DNA of 64,000 nucleotides from Spiroplasma endosymbiont of Lonchoptera lutea. GTDB lineage: Bacteria > Bacillota_I > Bacilli_A > Mycoplasmatales > Nriv7. The notes under the pieces were generated by a model. That model made no database searches and had not been told where the DNA came from. It saw only the letters and a program-made list of their open reading frames with translations. Location: positions 806,001-870,000 of the forward strand of contig NZ_OZ026463.1 in NCBI RefSeq assembly GCF_964019715.1, in the 5' to 3' direction. This document shows positions 16,531 through 26,292 of the stretch, one piece after another (positions within the stretch are counted from its first letter, which is position 1; each line of letters opens with the position of its first letter). A program made the position numbers and the translations under genes.

Positions 16531-16764
16531 ATGGCAAATCTAGAAAAGATGGCATCATTTTTTGCAGATATTATTTATAAAGTTTTTGATTTAATTTGAA
16601 GTATGACTATTCCCGGCACCGGAATTCGGATTATCATTATTCCTTTAATCTCTTTAATTGTTAACTTTGTCTTTGTTGCTATTTTAGGTATTGGAATGCA
16701 AGCCAAAGAAAGCTATAGAAAGGCAAGAACTAATAAATCTGTTAAAGAGTGAGGTAAGAAATAA
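16531..16764 (+). CDS. 77-aa membrane protein, short-tail version
   Basis: An N-terminal amphipathic part and one hydrophobic helix (IRIIIIPLISLIVNFVFVAIL) end in a short basic tail. Units 2-5 have a 108-aa form with an extra Lys/Arg/Gly-rich tail. The stop TAA overlaps the next ATG by one base. Confidence 0.68.
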
Positions 16765-17009
16765 TGTTTAAACTAGTTATAATTTTTCTTTTAATTACCG
16801 TTTTTTCTATCTTTGCTTTTGATGAATTTCTTGGTTTATGGCGTTTTGTAAATGAAGGGTTGGAATATTTTAATAAAGTTATTGTGGCTAACAGTGAATT
16901 TTTACAATTATTTAAACCAATGATTAGGTTATTTTCTCAACACCCAATTTTTATTATCATTGGAACAATTGGTATTTTATCAACAATATACTTTATTTTA
17001 AGAAATTAA
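16764..17009 (+). CDS. 81-aa two-helix membrane protein
   Basis: Hydrophobic spans are at both ends, and the central motif LEYFNKV...LFKPMIRLFSQHPIF is strongly conserved in every unit. It sits just before the adsorption protein and is probably a minor end-cap protein. Confidence 0.7.
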   Translation: MFKLVIIFLLITVFSIFAFDEFLGLWRFVNEGLEYFNKVIVANSEFLQLFKPMIRLFSQHPIFIIIGTIGILSTIYFILRN

Positions 17010-17033
17010 ACGCAAAAGAAAGGACAAATAGAT

Positions 17034-18902
17034 ATGTATAAATTTATGTCGTGGTTAGTTATCGCTTTTATTGGTTTAGTCCCTCTAGGTGCTTTCTTTG
17101 ATACAAAACAACCACTAAAACCTAATATGGAACAATCCTTTATGAAACGAGAAAAACGAGCCACCAATCCCAGTCAATGTGGTAATAGCTGTAAGTTGGA
17201 GTTTGCTAGTATTAAAAATAGTTATGTTTTTAAATGGCCGGCTCTTGGTTTTGTTTGAAATACTGATGATAAATTAGATGATTTGCCTCAAGATGTTTCT
17301 GCTCTTACAATTCCTGAAGGCGGTAATATGTCTGGTTATGTTTTTAATTTTTATAAAAAAAATATGACTAAAATTGTTAATGTTAATCGCGAATATGATA
17401 AATATTATATTGATAAAATTGTTAATGTAAAAATTACAATTGTAAAAGCTTCAGCTTTGAACAGACATGATAGGCGTGCTGGTTATATAATTACCTCATT
17501 TTCTGCCGAAATGCCTCCTTTACCTGAAAAAGATAATGAACAACCATTACCAACAGCAATAACTAAAAATGATGGTGAATACCAGTATAATCAATTTCAA
17601 GATAAGTTAGATTATTTGATGATACAACGCCGAGATTTTGATAAATTTAATTACTCTTATCTATATTGAGTCCCCATTTTTAATTTCTTTGACGATAATT
17701 TTAAATATATGAATAAAATTTCAATTAAATTAAATGGTTTTAAACAAAATAGTAAATTTAATTTAAGTCGCAAAAATTCATATCCTAAACCTGATATGAT
17801 GGAAAAAGTTATTTTTAGAGAACTTTCCTTTTCTAGTTTTGGTGATGTTATTACTATAAAAACTGAGCATGGTAGCATTGTGGGTTGTAATGAGTTTTTA
17901 GAAAATGGTAAATCGCTTTGAAAATCTGGCTCGCGAACAAGTTTTGGAGGAGATTTTATTAATACCTTTTTTGGACAAGTTAATTATTATGGTAACACCT
18001 TTCATTTTTTACGTTATGATGATAAATTAAAAACTGATTTTAAAGATTTTATGCTTTATTACCAAAAAGATTTAACTATTGATTTTATTGATGCGTTATT
18101 TAATAAACTTTATAAAGTTTTAGGTGAGTTTTTTGTACAATTCTTTTATGCAAGTTTTGATATGGATGCTTCTACTTATGTAGAATTAGATTACAAAGGA
18201 ATGCAACAAATTCCTAAAAATGTTTTACAAATGGGCTTTTTCTATCGTTCCTTAATTACTTTTTATCCCAAACAGTACTTAATTAACTTTGGTTCAACAA
18301 TCGAAAATAGTAAGAATATGATTTTTCGTTCCTATTTTTTTGTTAAAGATAAACAAATTGCTAATGGTTTTAACACTGGTAAAAGTTCTTATCAAATAAA
18401 TTTTAATGTGTTAAAAGCATATGATAACCAATTATGGAATGCTACTAGTAATAAACTGCATTTTTATAATGCTAAAGTCGATGTAATGTATGGGATTAAT
18501 ATTTTTACGCTAACTTTTCCACTATATAAAAATAAAAGTGAAAACACTGAATATCATTATTCTTTATACGATTTTAACATTTTGAATTCAACAGCTTTTA
18601 TTGGCGGTGGCATAAGTGGTAATATGGATGACTTAATTCCTACACCCAATTGTTCTTATTGAGGTTTATTTAGTGCGATATCGTGTGGTATTCAGCACGC
18701 TTCTGTTAGTGTGTTGAATTGATTGCTTGGTCTTTCTGGGATTAATCTTTTAATTCGTCCTCTTGCTGACATTGCCAAAACAACGATTAATTTTACCAAA
18801 ACCGCCTTTCCAGTGTTTGAAGTTATTCCGGCATTTCAGATGTTATTTGAATTTGTAGTGCCGTTAGCAATCTTATTAATGATATTAAAAAAGTTCTCTT
18901 AA
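17034..18902 (+). CDS. ORF1 adsorption-type minor coat protein, domain type A
   Basis: The 622-aa product has a signal peptide (residues 1-22), then EQSFMKREKRAT (33-44), a Cys pair (C49, C53), a hypervariable domain (about 55-160), a long conserved body and a C-terminal membrane anchor (FEFVVPLAILLMILKKFS). This is the pIII-like plan of a filamentous-phage attachment protein and matches what I recall as plectrovirus ORF1 (DUF3688). The variable domain is nearly identical to the lipoprotein encoded 53 bp downstream. Confidence 0.82.
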
Positions 18903-18955
18903 ATATTGCCAATATTTTTTATAATATAATTCCTTTGAAAGGAGGATTTTTCTTT

Positions 18956-19372
18956 ATGCAAAAATTTTTATCAGCTTTAAATTTAGTATGTATAATTTTT
19001 ATTTCGGGATGTAGTAAAAATAGTAATATTTTAAATAAATATGATTTAAAATTTGCTAGTATTCAAAATAGTTATGTTTTTAAATGGCTGGCTCTTGGTT
19101 TTGTTTGAAATACTGATGATAAATTAGATGATTTGCCTCAAGATGTTTCTGCTCTTACAATTCCTGAAGGCGGTAATATGTCTGGTTATGTTTTTAATTT
19201 TTATAAAAAAAATATGACTAAAATTGTTAATGTTAATGGCGAATATGATAAATATTATATTGATAAAATTGTTAATGTAAAAATTACAATTGTAAAAGCT
19301 TCAGCTTTAGACAGGAGTGATAGGCGTGCTGGTTATATAATTACCTCATTTTCTGCCGAATTACCTCATTAA
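18956..19372 (+). CDS. Lipoprotein carrying ORF1 domain type A
   Basis: This 138-aa protein starts after a strong GGAGG site and has a lipobox (FISGC, Cys19). From about residue 29 to its end it repeats the hypervariable domain of this unit's ORF1 (SIQNSYVFKW..., PQDVSALTIPEGGNMSG...) with only about six substitutions. It should sit on the outside of the membrane. A role in receptor masking or superinfection exclusion is inferred. Confidence 0.85.
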
Positions 19373-19396
19373 TTTAGTAATTTAATAACCATTCTT

Positions 19397-19426
19397 GAAA
19401 ATCGTATTTTTTGTAATACGGTTTTC
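19397..19426 (+). terminator. Internal terminator after lipoprotein, unit 1
   Basis: GAAAATCGTATT pairs with AATACGGTTTTC, including one G-T wobble, and is followed by a T-rich tail. It separates the lipoprotein from the transposase gene. Confidence 0.65.
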
Positions 19427-19448
19427 TTAATTTAAGGAGTTTAAAAAA

Positions 19449-20531
19449 ATGAAATATATTATTTCCCAAGCTGATTTAGCAGATTTAAAAGCAAAAATCC
19501 AAAGTTGACTAAGTGCTAATTGCCGTAATCCTTATTACTATAAAACTAAAAAACGCATTACGGCTTATTTAAATTTATGTACTTATTTCTATATTGAAGA
19601 GACAACTTTAACAAAACTTATTAAAAAATATTTTAAGAATGCAACGAAAACCTTTTATCGTTGGGCAGAAAAAATTATGACCGCTTATTATTCTGACAAT
19701 TTAGATTTGTTATTGTTTAAAACCACAAAACCACAAAATCTTAATTATCAATATAGTTTAAATTCTCGCAAAAAAGTATGTGATTTATATTTTGATTATA
19801 AAAATCTTCAAGCTGGCGGAATCTGGTCTTTATTTAACAATTTAAAAATGGATTTTCACGATATTAAAAAATTAGAAATTCCGAAAAATATTAAAACTTT
19901 TTATCGCTGAATTAAATCTGACTCTCGTTGAAAAGAATTAAAACAACAAATCAAACAAACAAAACGCCATTTTAAGCGTTATGAAGTTTATGAGATTGGT
20001 CTTTTACAAATGGATGCCAAAATAATTACCACATCAAATTTTCCGGTTGATAAAAAATATTACATTTATGATTTCATTGACGAAATGACACGCATAGTAT
20101 TTGGTTATGTTTACGATAGTTTAGGAACTAACAATGCCCTTAATGCCATGCAAAGAGCAATGAAAGATTTTAGCGAACTTGGCATAACAATTAAACGCCT
20201 TCGTACTGATAATGCTCCGGAATTTACCACTACTAATTGAAGCAATAAAAAAGCATATAAAGTAAAAGAAAGGCCTTTTACAACCTTTCTTTCGAGGAAC
20301 GGAATTGTCCACGAAACCACACCAATCCGTTCTCCTCAGAGCAACGGAAAGATTGAACGATTCCATCAACATTATACCAAATTATTTTATGCTAAGGATA
20401 AAAAATTAAATCAAAACGAACTTCAACATTATTTAAACAAATATTATTACTTTTATAATTTTGAACGCCATCATTCATCTTTAAACAGTAAAACGCCTTT
20501 TCAAACATTGCAAAAATTTTTAACAAAGTAG
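19449..20531 (+). CDS. DDE transposase/integrase (plectrovirus ORF3-like)
   Basis: This 360-aa protein has an rve-type catalytic core: D189 in QMDAK, D254 in RLRTDNAPEF and E303 in SNGKIERFH, with the final block NFERHHSSLNSKTPFQ. The core looks more like IS3/IS481 integrases than like the IS30 elements nearby. Spiroplasma plectroviruses are known to carry a transposase, suspected to mediate integration. Confidence 0.85.
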
Positions 20532-20631
20532 TTTCTAGAAGTTTGAATAATTATTTTTTATAAAATATTTAACTTATTGTTACAATCGCTATTAAATTAA
20601 ATATTTCTAGAATTAAAAGATTTTTTTAATT

Positions 20632-21273
20632 TTAATTATTTACAATTTTAGCAAAATTTATTCCTAAAACAGTTGTTAAGTGTCTATTAGTGGCTCCAGC
20701 ACTATAAAGATAACTATAAACATAAATATTTAATTTTAATTCTTTATTATTTTCAATTCATAATCCTATTTCAATATCACAATCAACATCATATGAAGCA
20801 AATCAATATTGATTTGCTTTAACTAAAGTTCTTCAATATGCTTTATCACTACTATTGTTATGATTTATATCAACATTATTTAAATTAATTTTAATATCTC
20901 CAAATTTATCTTTCCCTACATTACCAAAAGTTTCTGGTGAATTTTCTTCTCCATAAGTGTTAATTATAATGTAAGGATATTTTTCTATAAATGAATTTCA
21001 ATCAGAAGCATATTTAGTAAAATCTACTATATTTAATGTTTTCTTATCATTAAACCTTAAAGTATAACTTCAACTAGCATCTCCAGTTCTGCCATAATAA
21101 TAATCATATTTTACTATTATATCATTATTAGCTTCTACTAAATAAGGACTTGTTGCTCGTTTTTCTCGTTTCATAAAAGATTGTTCTATTTTTCTTGGGG
21201 CATTGCCAACAATACCTGTCATTCCACTTCCTGCTATTGTTATTGTTCCTATAATTCCTAGTAATTTTTTCAT
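20632..21273 (-). CDS. Inverted cargo 1: 213-aa secreted protein
   Basis: The signal peptide (MKKLLGIIGTITIAGSG, ending near GNAP) is followed by IEQSFMKREKRAT, the same motif found in ORF1. A soluble, Tyr/Asn-rich domain of about 170 residues follows and has no family I can name. It starts behind GAAAGGAA. It occupies the slot where each unit carries a different secreted protein. Confidence 0.78.
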
Positions 21274-21450
21274 AGTTAATCAAATTCCTTTCGTGAATTT
21301 TTACTAATTAATAAAATTTATAACACCTTTACCTTTACCTTTCTCCAAAAATTAATCTACAATCTCATTGCCTTGGCATCTAATTATAAGCCATTTTAAA
21401 AAATTTCTTGCATTATTTGATAATTTATCATCCCTTTTTTAAAAAACTTC

Positions 21451-21479
21451 TTGTACTTGTCATAAGTCTGTGGTATATT
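21451..21479 (+). promoter_or_regulatory. Junction promoter feeding unit 2
   Basis: TTGTAC, a 17-bp spacer and TATATT end at the unit boundary, so transcription would start at the first bases of the next unit. In a circular phage genome it would drive that same genome's early genes. Confidence 0.7.
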
Positions 21480-21496
21480 ACATACTTTTGATAAGG

Positions 21497-21539
21497 TTGT
21501 AGAAACCATATACATATGACAAGATTTTGTTTTCTACAA
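21497..21539 (+). other. Leader hairpin, unit 2
   Basis: The stem and loop are identical to those of unit 1. Confidence 0.55.
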
Positions 21540-21560
21540 ACTTTTAGGGGGTGTTTTCTT

Positions 21561-21662
21561 TTGGCAGTAATATTTTGTATTGAATGCGACAACGAAAGCT
21601 ATATCGTTGGCAATAAAAATACAGTTGGAATCTGTAATTCTTGCGATGAAAAGGGGTTTTAA
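21561..21662 (+). CDS. 33-aa zinc-ribbon-like protein, unit 2
   Basis: The protein is identical to the unit 1 version, with two CxxC pairs and a TTG start behind AGGGGGTG. Confidence 0.6.
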   Translation: MAVIFCIECDNESYIVGNKNTVGICNSCDEKGF

Positions 21663-21664
21663 TT

Positions 21665-21799
21665 TTGAAAGAAACGATAGATTATAAAATATGTCGTTGG
21701 TGTTTGCATATTAGAAACTTAGGAAATCACGATGCTTGTGATAAAAAATTTATTAATCATATTAAAAAAATATTAAAAAATAAAAATAAAGCACACTAA
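21665..21799 (+). CDS. 44-aa Cys/His-rich basic protein, unit 2
   Basis: The protein is identical to the unit 1 version (CRWCLH...HDAC). Confidence 0.55.
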   Translation: MKETIDYKICRWCLHIRNLGNHDACDKKFINHIKKILKNKNKAH

Positions 21800-21812
21800 A
21801 AAAGTAAGAAAT

Positions 21813-22124
21813 TTATTTTTTAAACCTATAAAAAATTAAATATAGAATTCAAACAATACCAATAATAAATTGAACTACAAATCAACCTTCTTCTTTAAAT
21901 AAATAAACTCATTTTAAATCTTGAAATTTTAAATTTCAATTAAAAAATCAAACCATAGCATATAATGCTTGTCCAAATGAATTATCTTTATCCGGAGTTC
22001 AAAAATAAGCAACTCCTTGTAAAATTCAACCTATTCAAATAGTTATGCCTAAATAATTAAGATTAACTTCTAAAAAGCAAATTATCTTATCTGAAATATC
22101 TTCTAATTTATCTAATAAATACAT
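21813..22124 (-). CDS. 103-aa antisense membrane protein, unit 2
   Basis: It has the same length and ribosome site as in unit 1, with only scattered base changes. The reading frame is kept between copies, which supports a real minus-strand gene. Confidence 0.7.
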
Positions 22125-22170
22125 ATAAAACCTCCTAATTTTAAAAATAATAAAAGGATAAAAAAAGAAA

Positions 22171-22431
22171 ATGAAAACTGTAAATAAATTTATAAAAAAA
22201 TATTGATGAATAATACTTAATTACATTATATTCATATCTTTAAGTATAGTTTTATTATTACATACAGATATTGAAAATTTGCAACAATTTATTAAAAATT
22301 TTGGAGCAATTGGTAGGTTAATGATTATAGGTTATTCATTAGTATGAGTAACCATAACACAAATAGTGAACTGTTTAATTCGTTTTGTATTAAAAAAAAT
22401 CAAAATTAAAAGAAAAATAAAAGGAATTTAA
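22171..22431 (+). CDS. 86-aa two-helix membrane protein, unit 2
   Basis: It matches the unit 1 copy, with hydrophobic spans and a basic tail. Confidence 0.65.
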
Positions 22432-22437
22432 AAAATA

Positions 22438-22737
22438 ATGTTTAAAGTTAAATTAGTTAGTATAAAAAGAAAAATATTTAAAAATAAAGATGGCTCTACG
22501 ATGTCAGGATATTCTGCCGAATTTTTGCGTTATGAAAATGACTTATTTGAGCCTACCGGCGAACAAAAAGCCTTATGAATTGATGATAATAATTTAGAAC
22601 AACAAGAAATTTATAAATTGTTAAAAGAAAATGTTAAATCATTTTTTAGTTGCGAATTAACTTTTGATAAAAACCCCAAAATAGTTAATTTGCAAAAAAT
22701 TGAATTAGAAAAAAATCAAAAAAACTTGTCCAGTTAA
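22438..22737 (+). CDS. 99-aa basic protein, unit 2
   Basis: It matches the unit 1 protein and ends ten bases before the GC-rich island. Confidence 0.7.
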
Positions 22738-22747
22738 TTGATAATCA

Positions 22748-22819
22748 CTTCGGTCTGCGAAGCGGTGCGGAAAGCGTATGCTCCGCCCGCTTAGCGGGTA
22801 GTCGGCGAAGCCGACTATT
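22748..22819 (+). other. Four-hairpin origin-like island, unit 2
   Basis: The sequence is identical to the unit 1 island. Confidence 0.7.
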
Positions 22820-22869
22820 ACTTGATTAAATAACACAACTGGCGAAAATCTAAAACTGGAGCATAAAAT

Positions 22870-23712
22870 ATGAATTTACAACCTCAAAATCCGACTGATT
22901 TTTATATGAAAACGATTTATTACGGTCAATATATTCGCAATATTGTTATGCCTTTAGAACGCATCAAAGCAAATACTCGTAATGCTAACGGAGTTAAAAA
23001 TAAGGGTAATTGTGATACAAAAATGCTTAATAGCAATATTCGTGCAAAATCTAATGTTATTCGGAAAGCATATCATAATTTTTGAGACTGTAAAAAACTT
23101 ACATTCTTAACGCTTACTTATGCTGATGTTAATGAATTTGATATTAGAAAATGTAAGCGTGATTTAAATAAATTTTTTAAAAAATTAAAATACTGATTTA
23201 AAGTTAAAAATAAAAATATTAAGTACTTGTATACCTATGAATATCAGAAACGAGGCGTTATTCATTTTCATATTTTAATTACCGAAAAAATACCTCATAA
23301 AATTATTTTACAATTTTGACCTTACGGAATTAATAAAAATATTAGAGTTCGTGAAAACACTAATGAAATGGTTGTAAAATATTGCTCTAAATATATAACT
23401 AAAAATGTCCTGCACGAAAAGTCATTAAACCAGTATGACTTAAATATCAAGGCTTATCAATTCTCATATAACTGTCAAAATCCCATTACTAGAAAACAAG
23501 TATTTACCGATACTTTGAATAATATTGTTAAACGAACTGTAAATTCTGAATTTGTAAAATACTTAAAATCAACAGTTAATAACTTTAAAACCAAAATGTG
23601 CGGAGCAATCTATGAATTTAAAAATATTAATTATATAGACTTTGAAAGTGCAAATTATGCTTCATTAGAAAGTTTAAGATTTAGAAATCAACTAAGAAAA
23701 ATGAAACATTAG
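22870..23712 (+). CDS. Rolling-circle Rep, unit 2
   Basis: This 280-aa protein has all HUH Rep motifs intact (LTFLTLTY, HFH, YCSKY). It differs from unit 1 by about fifteen scattered residues, for example NVLHEKS for NVLNEKS. Confidence 0.88.
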
Positions 23713-23722
23713 GAGTTAAAAA

Positions 23723-23764
23723 ATGAAAGAAAAATTGCAATTTAAAATAAGAATTAAAAATTAA
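23723..23764 (+). pseudogene. Stub of the 120-aa membrane gene, unit 2
   Basis: The ribosome site and codons MKEKLQFKIRIKN match the start of the unit 1 gene and then hit TAA. The remainder is deleted up to the 70-aa gene. Confidence 0.6.
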
Positions 23765-23785
23765 AAAATTAAGGAGAAAAGAAAG

Positions 23786-23998
23786 ATGAGTATATTTGGG
23801 TTAGTGTTCTTTACGATTTTAACATTATTACTAGCATACTATATTGCGGTTAATATTTATCGGTTTTTAAAAGATAAAAAGAAATACGGTAGTGAAGCAA
23901 AGCAGTTGCCAAAAGATTTTACTTATGCACAACGAATATTTATTGCAAAGTTTAAGCGAAATTTATTAGAACAAGATGAAAAAGAAATTAAAAAGTAG
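23786..23998 (+). CDS. 70-aa single-span membrane protein, unit 2
   Basis: It has one N-terminal helix and a charged tail (KDKKKYGSEAKQLPKDF). It is the positional and structural counterpart of the 74-aa unit 1 protein, with little sequence identity beyond KKYG and the layout. Confidence 0.7.
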   Translation: MSIFGLVFFTILTLLLAYYIAVNIYRFLKDKKKYGSEAKQLPKDFTYAQRIFIAKFKRNLLEQDEKEIKK

Positions 23999-24007
23999 GT
24001 TTAGAAA

Positions 24008-24157
24008 ATGTTTAAAAAAATAATTATTGAGTTAATTGAATTAATTTATCCAACTGCCGATTTACCACCCCAAGTTGTATTTTTGTTTTCAATTTTAATA
24101 ATTGTAATGCTATTTTCGGCAATTATTTTTCTACTCTTTTGACCTTTTAAACGGTAA
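24008..24157 (+). CDS. 49-aa membrane protein, unit 2
   Basis: This is a homologue of the 54-aa unit 1 protein, with LIYPTADLPPQVVFLFSIL and one helix. It is shorter at the C-terminus. Confidence 0.65.
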
Positions 24158-24162
24158 TTATT

Positions 24163-24393
24163 ATGTTTTTAGTTGCTTGAAAAGATTTAGATTGAGAAAT
24201 GACAAAATTGTATTTTTGAGATTTATTTATTCAAATTAAAGTTATTCCGGCGTGAGTTTCTGGAAAAGAAATTGATTTAACCCAAGAACTACTTTGACTT
24301 TTAATAGCAAATATTGCGTTTTGAATGGTATTAGTATTCATTGTCTTATTTATGGTTATTTTATTTTATAAGGTTAAATCATATTTTGTTTAG
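24163..24393 (+). CDS. 76-aa Trp-rich membrane protein, unit 2
   Basis: It is a homologue of the unit 1 77-aa protein. Here it starts 5 bp after the previous stop instead of overlapping it. Confidence 0.65.
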
Positions 24394-24408
24394 AAAGGGG
24401 GTGATTAT

Positions 24409-24651
24409 ATGTTTAGAACTTTCTTAACAGAAGTAATTACGCCAGTCGCCGTTACGGGAGAACAAGCCGTTACTAACTTATGAAAAGCATTAATTAAAGC
24501 GTTTGGTAATATTTGAACCGATATTATTGGTGGTAATATGCCAAATGTTGTTAATTTCTTTGCTACATATTGAGTTTTCTTGCTTGGGGTGATTATTGGT
24601 TTATTTTTAATCGCTTTCAAAATGTTTGAAAAATTAATGCCCGGCAGATAA
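24409..24651 (+). CDS. Major coat protein, unit 2
   Basis: This 80-aa protein has the N-terminus MFRTFLTEVITPVAV, unlike the other units. From TGEQAVTNLW onward it is nearly identical to units 4 and 5. It keeps the AAGGGGGTGAT ribosome site. Confidence 0.72.
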
Positions 24652-24682
24652 TAATAAAAATAAAGAAAGTGTGATTTAAGTG

Positions 24683-25672
24683 ATGCTATTGTTTAAGAAA
24701 ATAAATTTAAGATTATATGATTTTGTTGCTTTAAATCGCACTTTATTTATTATTGCGTGATTTTATGGTGCGATTTTGCATTATTATAATCCCCAAAGTT
24801 GACGAATGTTATTTGATATTATTTATTTATTAATTGCTTTGTATGTTTTATATACTAAAATTTCTCATTTCTTTGCTCGTCGAAGTTTTATTAATTTCTT
24901 ATTAAATTCACCCTTAAATTTAGTAATTGGTGCTTTAGGGACTGGAAAAACCGCTTTAATGGTTTTAGCTTCTTACTTATTAAGTGGTTGAAAAACGATT
25001 TCTACTTTTCCAATTACCAATAAACAAATGCTTTCATTAGGCCATATGTCTTTATTGGATTATAATTATCCAATTTTAGATGAAAAATCATTATTACTTT
25101 GAGATGAAACTAATTTATTTCTTGAAGGTACTGACTATAAAGAAAATGATAGAGTAACCCAGGGTTTACAAGAATATTTTGCTTCGGCTCGACAATTTAC
25201 CCATATCGTATTAGCGAGCGGACAACGAGCTGAACATATATGAGTTAAAGTTCGTGATATTGCGAATTCAATAATTGTTGGCATTAGAAAAAAACCAGTT
25301 AGTATTTTCCGACCCTATTTACAAGTTATTTATGGCACTTTTAAATCGGTAAGCGAATACGAACAATGACGATTAACGCTAATTAATGCAAAAAATGATA
25401 AAAAAGGTCGCAAAATCAAATATCGTAGTATTCCGGAATTAGACATTTATTTCTTTAAATTGAAAATTCCGATGTCAATTTTAAATCTTTACGATAATAA
25501 ATATTTATCATTCTTGCGTGAATTAAGTAATCGTGCTTTGAATGATAATTATCAGCATAAATTTTGAAATGATAATGTAATGGATATTGAAGCATTAGAA
25601 TATTTAAAAATGGAAAAATTCAGCAAGATACTTACTAAGTTAAAAAATAATCTGAATAAGAAAAACAAGTAA
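24683..25672 (+). CDS. Zot-like assembly ATPase, unit 2
   Basis: The 329-aa product has Walker A GALGTGKT and Walker B SLLLWDETNLF. It is about 70% similar to unit 1 by eye. GTG at 24680 in the same frame is an alternative start. Confidence 0.88.
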
Positions 25673-25685
25673 AGGAGTTTAAAAA

Positions 25686-26012
25686 ATGGAAAACTTAGAA
25701 AAAATGGCTAGTTTGATTGGCGATATGTTTTATAAAGTTTTTGATTTAATTTGAACTTTAACCATTCCCGGAACAGATATTCGTATTATTATTTTTCCGC
25801 TAATTATTCTTGTGATAAATCTTGTAATTGGTGGCATTTTAGGTATTCATATTGAACGACCAAAAGTTGGTTTTCGTAAAAAATATCGAAAATCAGTCGC
25901 TAATTGAGGAGCTAAGAAAAAATCATCTAGTGGTCCAATTAAGAAATTTAGTGGTAATAGTTCTAAAAATAGACCGTGAGCTAACCAACACGGACGGCGA
26001 ATAAAAAGGTAG
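25686..26012 (+). CDS. 108-aa membrane protein with basic tail, unit 2
   Basis: The first 60 residues match the unit 1 77-aa protein. An added C-terminal tail rich in Lys, Arg, Ser, Gly and Asn ends in GRRIKR. The tail could contact DNA or membrane phosphates in the virion, which is inference. Confidence 0.68.
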
Positions 26013-26022
26013 GTTTTAGAAA

Positions 26023-26268
26023 ATGTTTAAATTAATAATATTATTTATTCTTGTTGCTGTTTTTTCTATTTTTGCTTTAAACGACTTTTTAGGTTTATGA
26101 GCCTATGTGCGTGAGGGTTTAGAATATTTTAATAAAGTTCTATCAAGTAATATTAAAATTTTAGAACTATTTAAACCAATGATAAGATTATTTTCTCAAC
26201 ATCCAATTTTCCAAATTTTAGGAACGATTTGTATTTTATCAACAATATACCTTATTTTAAGAAGTTAA
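26023..26268 (+). CDS. 81-aa two-helix membrane protein, unit 2
   Basis: It has the conserved central block LFKPMIRLFSQHPIF between two hydrophobic ends. Confidence 0.7.
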
Positions 26269-26292
26269 ACATAGAAGAAAGGACAAATAGAT

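Larger units (their letters stand above)
11961..21480 (+). mobile_element. Phage unit 1
   Basis: This 9.5-kb unit looks structurally complete. It alone keeps the full 120-aa membrane gene after Rep, and it has the most divergent coat and ATPase versions. Its own junction promoter lies at its right end, so at the left edge it has host DNA instead of a promoter. Confidence 0.9.

Noticed and set aside
18902-18955. Complete promoter before the lipoprotein gene
   Set aside because: A TATAAT-like box is present in the gap, but I could not find a -35 at reasonable spacing, so it is not listed.
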